The position numbers and the translations under genes were made by a program. Shown one piece after another: positions 1 through 5,211 of a stretch of DNA of 22,007 nucleotides (the first letter of the stretch is position 1; every line of letters starts with the position of its first letter). The notes beneath the pieces are model-generated. The model was not told the origin of the DNA. It worked only from the letters and a program-made list of their open reading frames with translations, and ran no database searches. Origin of the DNA: a virus; IMG/VR virus record IMGVR_UViG_3300021090_000911, positions 1 to 22,007 of that record. The stretch is one strand, 5' to 3'.

Positions 1-36
1 ACACCCTACGATCAAGAATGAATTTTCTGTAATTCC

Positions 37-65
37 TTGACAAGGGACAGTTGGGACAGTAAAAT
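37..65 (+). promoter_or_regulatory. Sigma70-type promoter of the excisionase-like gene
   Basis: TTGACA (37-42) and TAAAAT (60-65) are separated by exactly 17 bases, a near-consensus housekeeping promoter. The spacer holds a direct repeat GGGACAG-TT-GGGACAG (44-59), which could be an operator. Transcription would begin near 72, almost on top of the ATG at 73, so the message may be leaderless. If the leftward right-edge gene continues across the window ends, this stretch would also be coding on the other strand. Confidence 0.5.
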
Positions 66-288
66 GACATCCATGAAAAGACGCCAAACCGACGCCCCCG
101 CCCTGACCACCACCGAAGCCGCAGAGCTATTACACGTCAGCGCGCGCACCATTCGCCGAATGATCAAAAGAGGGCACATACATGCTCACAAACTGGACCC
201 AAAAGCCAAGAGCATTTATCGCATTCCTCGTGAAGCCGTTGACCGACTACTTCAAGAACGGAACGCCAGAGCCGACAAAGGAGAATGA
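64..288 (+). CDS. Excisionase-family helix-turn-helix protein
   Basis: This small basic protein (74 residues from the ATG at 64, 71 from the ATG at 73) has a MerR/Xis-type winged helix-turn-helix. The motif is TTTEAAELLHVSARTIRRMI, followed by a wing and the end IPREAVDRLLQER typical of excisionase-type DNA-binding domains. Members of this family bind attachment-site DNA to steer integrase toward excision, or act as small repressors. It lies upstream of the tRNA-like attachment site and the integrase, which fits an Xis role. A TTG at 37 would extend the frame but overlaps the -35 box. The predicted transcription start near 72 favours the ATG at 73. There is no clear Shine-Dalgarno sequence. 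Family assignment is firm; the excisionase role is inferred from position. Confidence 0.8.
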   Translation: MTSMKRRQTDAPALTTTEAAELLHVSARTIRRMIKRGHIHAHKLDPKAKSIYRIPREAVDRLLQERNARADKGE

Positions 289-367
289 ACTCGAAGATTT
301 ACCAGTCACAGACATTGCAGCTTTATTGCTACTCGTGATCCTTCTGGCACTGATACCAATTCGATAA
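239..367 (+). CDS. Possible small membrane peptide overlapping the HTH gene
   Basis: In another frame, overlapping the 3' end of the helix-turn-helix gene, an open stretch ends in a strongly hydrophobic segment (DIAALLLLVILLALIPIR) followed by TAA. A TTG at 239 would give 42 residues with one membrane helix at the C-terminus. Half the frame lies beyond the HTH gene, so it is not only a shadow. There is no good ribosome-binding site and no family is recognised. Low confidence. Confidence 0.2.
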   Translation: MTDYFKNGTPEPTKENELEDLPVTDIAALLLLVILLALIPIR

Positions 368-376
368 TTTCCCGTC

Positions 377-401
377 TAGCTAATAGCTAATAGCTAATAG
401 C
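377..401. repeat. Tandem 7-bp repeat (TAGCTAA)
   Basis: Three full copies of TAGCTAA (377-397) plus a partial copy (TAGC) lie just left of the attachment site. All copies are identical. They could be arm-type or accessory protein sites for integrase or excisionase, or simple slippage repeats. No gene overlaps them. Confidence 0.6.
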
Positions 402-405
402 GAAA

Positions 406-431
406 GCGGCCCATGCACCAACATGAGCCGC
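406..431. terminator. Imperfect 10-bp inverted repeat between HTH gene and att site
   Basis: GCGGCCCATG (406-415) and CATGAGCCGC (422-431) pair with a single C:A mismatch around a 6-base loop. There is no T-run, so it may be a weak terminator or a protein-binding site. The rest of 289-498 has no convincing gene beyond the possible membrane peptide. Confidence 0.35.
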
Positions 432-498
432 CATCGTTGACCACTCAGTCACAAAGGTAAGCACTGTAAGACCTGTACCTTTACAACCGAATAGTTTG

Positions 499-539
499 TG
501 CCCCGGGTAGGAATCGAACCCACATCTAAGCCTTGTGAG
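499..539 (-). other. Attachment site: 3' half of tRNA-Val(CAC)
   Basis: Read on the minus strand, this is the 3' part of a tRNA. It has an anticodon loop CTCACAA, a 3' anticodon-stem strand GGCTT, a short variable region, T-stem GTGGG/CCTAC with T-loop TTCGATT, 3' acceptor strand CCGGGGC and discriminator A. The loop pattern CTNACAA is that of valine tRNAs, with anticodon CAC. The expected 5' anticodon-stem strand (AAGCC) is absent, so this is a fragment, not a working gene. It lies at the 3' end of a tyrosine integrase, whose stop codon falls inside it. This is the usual arrangement of an att core that restores the tRNA 3' end on integration. The matching site is not in this window. Confidence 0.75.
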
Positions 540-1395
540 TGCCAAACTTGAGTAAATTCTTTACGGGTAGATAGGGACGGATGATGTCCAACTGAAGAGT
601 AGCAGTGTAATGCTCGTATTCTTCCTGTGTTTTCCATCGCCCGCCGATCTGACCGGCACGCGAGGAAGCACCAAAGATCGCCGTCAACGTAGCATACGAA
701 GATCGCAGATCATGAGGGGAGACTTGAAAACCAACAACTTTACTCAGCCGCTTGAAGATACATTCCATCCCATTCCCAGTGAGCGCCCTGCCGGTCTTGA
801 GAGAGACGAAGAGTCTACCAACGCCGTCGGCTGGCTTTCGATATAACAACCAGGACTGAAGAATAGCCGCAGTTTCAGCGGAGAATGCACCATAGCCCCA
901 CCGACCACCTTTACACAATGCCTTTGCAGTATTGGCATAAAAATCCACATCCCCAAGCTGCATAGAGCAAAGCTCCCCCCTGCGAAAGCCGGTATCTAGA
1001 CCAAAAGCCACGATCGCCAGGTCCCGCGAGCCGCCAGCCGAAAGGGAATTGAATGACGACAGGACCCGCAAAGCTCTATCACTATTGAGCACGCGCCGTG
1101 GAGTCGGCTTGATCCGAGGGATCCTAGCCGTGAGAGCCGCATGATCATCCCCATAACGCCAGCGTAAAAACTTTCGCGCACAGTGGAGAGCAACGTTCTG
1201 CTGCGAGTTCCCCCACCCGGGCAGTTCAACAAACGCAACCAAGCCCGCCGCGTCCAAATGGTCCAGGTGAGAAAGAGCGACCAGCAACACAAGGACGCGG
1301 CGATAGCTTTCCTTCGTCGAAGCCGAGTAAGGAAACGACGACAGGAAATTCTCAATATCCCTACCAGGCGCGAAGCGCCAGTACTGTGTATTCAC
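526..1395 (-). CDS. int: Tyrosine recombinase / phage integrase
   Basis: This is a site-specific recombinase that integrates the element into the tRNA target. From the GTG at 1395 it has 289 residues: an N-terminal SAM-like core-binding region (about 10-100) and a catalytic domain. Catalytic residues visible are R138 (TGFRRGEL), K162 (KGGRWGY), H228 and R231 (HDLR), W254 and the likely nucleophile Y263 (EEYEHY). The GTG start is chosen because GGAGGT (1401-1406, complement) lies just upstream. The frame stays open back to 1584, but the extra 63 residues are Cys/Trp-rich and poorly integrase-like. The last codons lie inside the tRNA-derived att site, so integration also preserves the end of the gene. 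Confidence 0.92.
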   Translation of the reverse strand: MNTQYWRFAPGRDIENFLSSFPYSASTKESYRRVLVLLVALSHLDHLDAAGLVAFVELPGWGNSQQNVALHCARKFLRWRYGDDHAALTARIPRIKPTPRRVLNSDRALRVLSSFNSLSAGGSRDLAIVAFGLDTGFRRGELCSMQLGDVDFYANTAKALCKGGRWGYGAFSAETAAILQSWLLYRKPADGVGRLFVSLKTGRALTGNGMECIFKRLSKVVGFQVSPHDLRSSYATLTAIFGASSRAGQIGGRWKTQEEYEHYTATLQLDIIRPYLPVKNLLKFGTHKA

Positions 1396-1536
1396 GATGT
1401 ACCTCCATGGTTTTGTCAGGGCAGACATCCCCCGCCCTGTTGAAACACCCGGCAATCGGGACATTGCCGGGAGCGAAGAACACCAGCCAGGCAGGAGAAT
1501 CCTCACGAGAAGCCACGCCCAGCCGGTGTCATCCAT

Positions 1537-1545
1537 ATTATAGCA
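1537..1545 (-). promoter_or_regulatory. Extended -10 promoter candidate for integrase
   Basis: The minus strand reads TGCTATAAT here, a perfect TATAAT with the TG extension that can compensate for a missing -35 box. The expected -35 position falls within the long inverted repeat at 1554-1590. It would give an untranslated leader of about 135 bases before the integrase GTG. Confidence 0.4.
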
Positions 1546-1553
1546 AGATCTAT

Positions 1554-1590
1554 AAAAATGTGCGTGCGTGAAGTGCGCACGCACATTTTT
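1554..1590. terminator. Perfect 15-bp inverted repeat with T-runs on both strands
   Basis: AAAAATGTGCGTGCG (1554-1568) and CGCACGCACATTTTT (1576-1590) are perfectly complementary around a 7-base loop. Five T residues end the arm on each strand, so it looks like a bidirectional intrinsic terminator. It sits between divergent genes, just upstream of the integrase -10 and the 1611 gene. It may therefore act as an attenuator or as an operator bound by a dimeric regulator. Confidence 0.65.
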
Positions 1591-1594
1591 ACAG

Positions 1595-1610
1595 AAGGAG
1601 AACCCTCACA
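1595..1610 (+). promoter_or_regulatory. Repeated ribosome-binding leader (copy 1 of 3)
   Basis: AAGGAGAACCCTCACA precedes the ATG at 1611. Nearly the same leader (TAGGAGAACCCTCACATG, including the start codon) precedes the genes at 1868 and 3449. The last two also share CCCAARATAGG further upstream. The conservation extends well past the Shine-Dalgarno core. Confidence 0.7.
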
Positions 1611-1835
1611 ATGAGACCAGACCGAACCACCATACTGTTAGTTATTGCACTGTTGATCATCGGATTGCTAGCAATCCGATCCGGAGCAGTCGGATACCTA
1701 CTATCATACGACTGCCGGAGCGCAGCCGAGACAATGCGAATCAATTGGATATGGGACCCCATAAAGGGGTGCTTTATCCAGCAACCTAATGGCTCATGGA
1801 CGCCAATCGACACACAGCAAATCTACCAGCCATAA
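1611..1835 (+). CDS. Small single-pass membrane protein, unknown
   Basis: This is a 74-residue protein with one N-terminal membrane helix (about 8-31, TILLVIALLIIGLLAI). A short extracytoplasmic-looking tail follows, with two cysteines (CRSAAETM and GCFIQQP) that could form a disulfide. The start has a strong AAGGAG site in the repeated leader. It is the first rightward gene after the divergent regulatory region and precedes another membrane protein with the same leader. I recognise no family; a role at the host envelope, such as superinfection exclusion, is only a guess. Confidence 0.6.
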   Translation: MRPDRTTILLVIALLIIGLLAIRSGAVGYLLSYDCRSAAETMRINWIWDPIKGCFIQQPNGSWTPIDTQQIYQP

Positions 1836-1867
1836 TCTTATAAACCCCAAGATAGGAGAACCCTCAC

Positions 1868-2668
1868 ATGAAAAAAATTATTGGCGGAATCGCCGGTCTC
1901 TTCTTCGCAGTCTTCTGCGTTGGAGTGATCGGCTTGCTCATCTCACTCACCTACGGCGCATTACAAAAGCTTTTCCCGGGCAACTTCACAAACCAGATGT
2001 GGGGGCTGGTGCTCTACGACATAGCAACCATCGCATGGGCGCTCGCCTTCGTCTTCAAATCCAAAAGCTACTGGCAATACGTGGCGGCAGGAGCCGGATT
2101 TATCGCCGGATTTATCGGAACTATCGGCATGGTAGCCGCCGAGGTCACACTCTCAAGCACGGACCTGACAGGCGGACAGATCGACACCAGCCAGACCGGA
2201 CAATGGATGGTGTACGCCTTCATCGTCGTGACCATCATCCACGTCGCTCTAATCTACGCCCACCACGGAGCCAGCCCGGAAATGGCAATACAGATCAGCA
2301 CAGGCATCGCCCGCGGCGCGGTCAGGGACCACGCCATGAAGGACGCCGTAAAGCAACTGGACATCGAGAAGGCATCCCTGGCCAGGTCCATCACACTCGA
2401 TATTGTCTCCCAGGTCAAGCGGGATCTCCAGCTAGAGCCGGTTGATGGAACAGTCTTCGACCGCAGGCAGGAGCCGAGAGCCTACGAACAGGCACTCCCC
2501 TCCCCCACCAAACAGTATGTCTCCGATGAAGTGAAAGCAATGTACCCACCAGGGACCGAGTTTATAGACGGAACCAGGAACCCGGACCACCCCATTGACC
2601 TTACACCGAAGCCAGACCAGGAGGCGGGCGACCAGCCCAGCCCTTTTCTCAAGGGACAACCAGAATAA
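1868..2668 (+). CDS. Four-helix membrane protein with soluble C-terminal tail
   Basis: This 266-residue protein has four predicted membrane helices (about 5-28, 43-63, 68-91 and 112-130). A hydrophilic, partly helical C-terminal half follows (about 131-266), ending in a proline-rich acidic tail. No family is recognised. Translation starts at the repeated leader AGGAGAACCCTCACATG. The end overlaps the next frame in a four-base ATAA (2665-2668). Near the stop, CCCTTTT (2641-2647) lies in the phase required for a -1 slippery heptamer and would lead into the next frame, so a frameshift product cannot be excluded. Confidence 0.7.
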   Translation: MKKIIGGIAGLFFAVFCVGVIGLLISLTYGALQKLFPGNFTNQMWGLVLYDIATIAWALAFVFKSKSYWQYVAAGAGFIAGFIGTIGMVAAEVTLSSTDLTGGQIDTSQTGQWMVYAFIVVTIIHVALIYAHHGASPEMAIQISTGIARGAVRDHAMKDAVKQLDIEKASLARSITLDIVSQVKRDLQLEPVDGTVFDRRQEPRAYEQALPSPTKQYVSDEVKAMYPPGTEFIDGTRNPDHPIDLTPKPDQEAGDQPSPFLKGQPE

Positions 2669-2973
2669 AGACGGTCATCGACCGGTGGAAATCGTGGCAG
2701 AAGCCGAAGCAGGAGCCGCAGACCATCCAGGAAATCTCACAAACCAGCGACGCTCTCATTTGCTGGGAAAACCTACCGAACGGCATCCGGTGGCGCTGGT
2801 GGTGCAAGATATGCCGGGACGAGGGCAAACCGTGGCTGATGGAACAGACCTGCGAGCACGTGAAGAACGCCAAGCCCGAATTCGATATCAGCCGCGAGGC
2901 GGCAATCAAAACCCTCGAAAGCCTGATCCAGGAGAGCCTCATTACCCAGCCCAGCGACGCAAGCCAACCGTAA
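2665..2973 (+). CDS. Zinc-finger-like protein lacking a canonical start codon
   Basis: A clean reading frame with protein-like composition spans this interval, but the open stretch (2599-2973) has no early ATG, GTG or TTG. The sensible N-terminus would be the ATA at 2665, overlapping the previous stop as ATAA, with AAGGGA (2651-2656) eight bases upstream. This gives 102 residues (then KTVIDRWKSWQ). The motif WCKIC...TCEHV (C-x2-C and C-x-H) suggests a zinc site. Alternatives are a -1 frameshift from the upstream gene at CCCTTTT, or a recent G-to-A mutation (ATGA to ATAA) that disabled the start. The function is unknown. Confidence 0.5.
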   Translation: MKTVIDRWKSWQKPKQEPQTIQEISQTSDALICWENLPNGIRWRWWCKICRDEGKPWLMEQTCEHVKNAKPEFDISREAAIKTLESLIQESLITQPSDASQP

Positions 2974-3098
2974 CGAAAATCTGTGGTTGCGGATGCAATC
3001 AGAAATTCAAGACCAGTAACCCATTGAAGAAATTCAAGAACAAAGCGCACAAGCAGCGATCACATAGGAGTAAAGCGAATGTACAAAATTCAAATTAG
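2970..3098 (+). CDS. Short basic Cys-rich protein, non-canonical start
   Basis: The frame reads (V)TKICGCGCNQKFKTSNPLKK, a Cys-rich basic mini zinc-ribbon of 42 residues, closed by TAG at 3098. No ATG, GTG or TTG is suitably placed. The natural start would be the GTA at 2970, overlapping the previous stop as GTAA. Together with the ATAA just upstream, this makes two successive junctions each one G-to-A change away from ordinary coupled starts (ATGA, GTGA). Its 3' end overlaps the next gene by 20 bases. The C-G-C-G-C cluster resembles small phage zinc-binding proteins, but no family is assigned. Confidence 0.35.
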   Translation, partial: VTKICGCGCNQKFKTSNPLKKFKNKAHKQRSHRSKANVQNSN

Positions 3099-3300
3099 AG
3101 CAAACAATAAGAATACAGCCCTGCCACCCGCACCACTCGCGCTCCAACAGTGGCAGGACTTGGAAAAAATGCCAGAACTCAAAAGCAAATTGGAAGCCGA
3201 CCAATGGCTAATCGAAAACGAAGCCAGCAAGTTGGAAATTTTTGGGTTTGAATTTCAGATCGTTCCCAAAGAACGATTCGGGCTCATCATCCCAAAGTAA
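3079..3300 (+). CDS. Hypothetical small protein
   Basis: This 73-residue soluble protein starts at an ATG with AGGAG (3067-3071) upstream. It has no membrane segment and no cysteines. The central part (QQWQDLEKMPELKSKLEADQWLIENEAS) looks helical, and the end (KLEIFGFEFQIVPKERFGLIIPK) looks like beta strands. No family is recognised. It is followed by 148 bases without a gene that contain strong hairpins. Confidence 0.6.
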   Translation: MYKIQIRANNKNTALPPAPLALQQWQDLEKMPELKSKLEADQWLIENEASKLEIFGFEFQIVPKERFGLIIPK

Positions 3301-3309
3301 CAACGTAGC

Positions 3310-3416
3310 GACACGTGTCATAACACACGGCACCGGCGCCCGTGCGGTGAAAGCACAGTCCGAGCCGTAACGAAGCCTGCCGGTCCGGTCCCGCAGACCG
3401 GCAGGGAAGCCGTAAC
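3310..3416 (+). ncRNA. Possible structured RNA or hairpin region
   Basis: The gene-free interval 3301-3448 is dense in pairing potential. It has a 10-bp palindrome GACACGTGTC (3310-3319), a stem GTGC/GCAC around GGTGAAA (3342-3356), and a perfect 10-bp stem CCTGCCGGTC (3376-3385) with GACCGGCAGG (3396-3405). A nine-base direct repeat AGCCGTAAC (3363-3371 and 3408-3416) brackets the long stem. There is no T-run, so it is not a simple intrinsic terminator. It could be a small RNA, a processed leader of the 3449 gene, or a regulator site. No known RNA family is recognised. Confidence 0.35.
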
Positions 3417-3448
3417 AAAATCAACACCCAAAATAGGAGAACCCTCAC

Positions 3449-3727
3449 ATGCCATCACTGACCGTACAACCCTACAGGACCAAGAACGAAATGCAGCGCA
3501 TCCACCCCGAGGTAAAGAACTGGAGATGCATCCTGCAAACCCCAAGGGGAATGACCGGAGAAGTCCAGCTCACCAACCTTCGCAAAGCCATGCAGCGCAA
3601 GAACCTTGCGTCACAGATCGTTTATCAGATCGGCGATTTCTTTTGGATCCCCGAGACCTGCCGGTGTCTGGAGCGCATCCTCGACAATGGACCATGCCCG
3701 GTCCACGGACAGGAACCAGGAAGATAA
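3449..3727 (+). CDS. Hypothetical protein with possible C-terminal zinc site
   Basis: This 92-residue protein starts behind the third copy of the repeated leader (TAGGAGAACCCTCACATG). The basic central part (LTNLRKAMQRKNLASQIVYQIGD) looks helical. The C-terminus has C-x-C...C-x2-H spacing (TCRCLERIL...GPCPVHG), a plausible metal site. It precedes the replication initiator by three bases and is probably co-transcribed with it. No family is recognised. Confidence 0.6.
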   Translation: MPSLTVQPYRTKNEMQRIHPEVKNWRCILQTPRGMTGEVQLTNLRKAMQRKNLASQIVYQIGDFFWIPETCRCLERILDNGPCPVHGQEPGR

Positions 3728-3730
3728 ACA

Positions 3731-4399
3731 ATGAGCGTAAAAGCAATATCTCTAGTCTGGGAAATGGAATGCCCAAAGCAACACAACGGACTAAACTTCA
3801 AGCCAGGACATAAATTTATCCTGATCGCCTATGCAGACCACGCAGACCACGCCGGGAAAAGCATATACCCAGCCATTGCAACGATTGCACGGAAGACAGG
3901 CTACCAGGAAAGAAATGTCCAATACCTCACGCATGAACTCGAAACTATGGGAATACTAATCCCAGACGGAGAAGGTCCGCGCGGAACAAACCGATGGCTC
4001 ATTCCATACGATGAAGGGGGTGCAAAGATTGCACCCCTGCAAATTTTGCAGGGTGCAATAAATCAAAAATCATTGGGTGCAATCCCTTCGGGTGCAATCC
4101 CTTCGGGTGCAAAGATTGCACCCGAATTAAAGGAACCTGAAGTTAATAGAGGTATATCAAATAAGAATTACCTGATTCTGGTGCAGGCAGGCGAAGCCAT
4201 CTTCGATGCTCAATCCCACCAATGGCGCGAAATACGCGACACTCTGGAACACTGCAAAATCTCACAAAAGCAAGGCAGGATCATCATCAGGGGGATAGGG
4301 GTCAACGCAGAAAAATATCAGGAACGCTATGCCAGGTCATTCGAGAGAGCCTTAATCGGAATTCTCAAGAAAGAAGTACAAGTCACATTCAGGAAATAA
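3731..4399 (+). CDS. Replication initiator: winged HTH plus DnaA N-terminal-like domain
   Basis: This 222-residue protein has three parts. Residues 1-95 carry a winged helix-turn-helix (IATIARKTGYQERNVQYLTH, then GILIPDG) like the N-termini of phage replication initiators. Residues 96-131 are a low-complexity linker with repeats (GAKIAP, GAIPS) encoded by DNA iterons. Residues about 160-222 (GRIIIRGIGVNAEKYQERYA, then RALIGILKKEVQVTF) resemble the DnaA N-terminal domain, which in DnaA contacts DnaB helicase. I infer that it binds the iterons in its own gene and brings in host helicase, like lambda O with its loading step built in. No helicase or loader gene lies in this window. The ATG has only a weak ribosome-binding site. 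Confidence 0.75.
   Translation: MSVKAISLVWEMECPKQHNGLNFKPGHKFILIAYADHADHAGKSIYPAIATIARKTGYQERNVQYLTHELETMGILIPDGEGPRGTNRWLIPYDEGGAKIAPLQILQGAINQKSLGAIPSGAIPSGAKIAPELKEPEVNRGISNKNYLILVQAGEAIFDAQSHQWREIRDTLEHCKISQKQGRIIIRGIGVNAEKYQERYARSFERALIGILKKEVQVTFRK
4018..4180 (+). other. Predicted replication origin (iterons inside the initiator gene)
   Basis: GGGTGCAA occurs forward at 4018, 4051, 4075, 4090 and 4105, and inverted (TTGCACCC) at 4029 and 4116. Two identical 19-base palindromes GGGTGCAAAGATTGCACCC (4018-4036, 4105-4123) flank the array. A related palindrome CTGCAAATTTTGCAG lies at 4037-4051. The copies at 4075, 4090 and 4105 are exactly 15 bases apart. An AT-rich stretch follows (about 4124-4180), a candidate unwinding element. 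The order initiator DNA-binding domain, iterons, AT-rich DNA copies the lambda O/ori arrangement. Confidence 0.75.
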
Positions 4400-4402
4400 A
4401 GA

Positions 4403-4804
4403 ATGAAAAAAGCCATACTCACCCTAACAATCCTAATCTTGGCATCCATCGCCTGCCAACTACCAGGCACAACACTCGGAACTCAAGCCGGGACTCTTAC
4501 GGCTCCTGCGGCACCACATCTTATAACGGGAAGCCCGGGGCCCACAGAAGAAAACCCAGCCGGAGCCGTGTATTGGCCAGCAACGCCGGAACCAGCGAGA
4601 CTATGTGCCATCGTGACGGCCATCAAAGCCGTACACTTGCGAACCGGACCAAGCGAGAAAGCCGAGCACATCCAATACCTAACCAACGGGGGGCAAGTCC
4701 GGGTATTGAACCCAGCCGGGCGATGGTGGAAGATCCAGACCAGCACAGGCATAACCGGCTACGCAAACAGCCGATACCTTCAGGAGGCAAAATGCCAGGA
4801 CTAA
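4403..4804 (+). CDS. Lipoprotein with bacterial SH3 (SH3b) domain
   Basis: This 133-residue protein starts with a lipoprotein signal peptide (MKKAILTLTILILASIAC), with Cys18 as the likely lipidated residue. A proline/threonine-rich spacer follows. Residues about 69-127 form an SH3b domain (VHLRTGPSEKAEHIQYLTNG, then RWWKIQ and GYANSRYLQ). SH3b domains usually bind peptidoglycan or surface polymers. An envelope-anchored phage protein of this kind might alter the host surface, block superinfection or help lysis. No catalytic domain is attached. It lies between replication and early genes and overlaps the next gene by 13 bases. Confidence 0.75.
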   Translation: MKKAILTLTILILASIACQLPGTTLGTQAGTLTAPAAPHLITGSPGPTEENPAGAVYWPATPEPARLCAIVTAIKAVHLRTGPSEKAEHIQYLTNGGQVRVLNPAGRWWKIQTSTGITGYANSRYLQEAKCQD

Positions 4805-5205
4805 ACTTTCAAAAACGTTTCAGCGGAGCCGTCAAGGCAGGAGCAAAGACCCAAACCATACGGAAACGCCGAACACCACCAATCAAAGAGGGAGACCATC
4901 TAACCCTATGGACAGGACAGCGCACCAAACAATGTAAACCACTAGGCGATGCAACTTGTCAAATGGTCCGCCCCGTCAAGATCATTCCAGAGCGCCGGGA
5001 AATCTGGCTATGGGATTACGAATCCGAAACCATGGAACACGGCGAGATCTTCGGTAACTTCTACCTGGTACAAGACTCCGAAGCCTTCGCGCGGTTAGAT
5101 GGATTCGAAATACTCGATGAATTTTTTGAATTCTTCAAGCATTACCCTTCCGATGTGCTCCACTTCGGATTAGTTGTCATTTATTGGCGTTTAGGATGGG
5201 ACTAA
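4792..5205 (+). CDS. ASCH-domain protein
   Basis: This 137-residue protein starts at ATG 4792 with GGAGG seven bases upstream. The pattern FQKRFSGAVKAGAKTQTIRK, then GDHLTLWTGQRTKQCKPLG and ATC, matches phage-type ASCH proteins (a PUA-like beta-barrel fold predicted to bind RNA or modified nucleotides). The tail (FEILDEFFEFFKHYP) fits the end seen in this family. The frame is open further upstream to 4222, but that part is a shadow of the previous two genes. Its biological role is not established. Confidence 0.75.
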   Translation: MPGLNFQKRFSGAVKAGAKTQTIRKRRTPPIKEGDHLTLWTGQRTKQCKPLGDATCQMVRPVKIIPERREIWLWDYESETMEHGEIFGNFYLVQDSEAFARLDGFEILDEFFEFFKHYPSDVLHFGLVVIYWRLGWD

Positions 5206-5211
5206 CAAAAA

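Noticed and set aside
1396-1584. N-terminal extension of the integrase
   Set aside because: It is Trp/Cys-rich and unlike an integrase, it would start inside the inverted repeat, and the GTG at 1395 has a strong ribosome-binding site.
2595-3098. A 167-codon frame starting at ATG 2595
   Set aside because: The first two thirds are Arg/Pro-rich shadow sequence of the genes in the other two frames. Only the last about 42 codons look real.
3342-3416. Possible group II intron domain V or ribozyme in the hairpin region
   Set aside because: A GGTGAAAGCAC-like string recalls domain V, but the catalytic triad and paired arms are in the wrong order, and no intron-encoded protein is present.
4222-5205. 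A 327-codon open frame spanning three genes
   Set aside because: Only the part from 4792 is protein-like (ASCH domain) and has a ribosome-binding site. The upstream part is a shadow of the initiator and lipoprotein genes.
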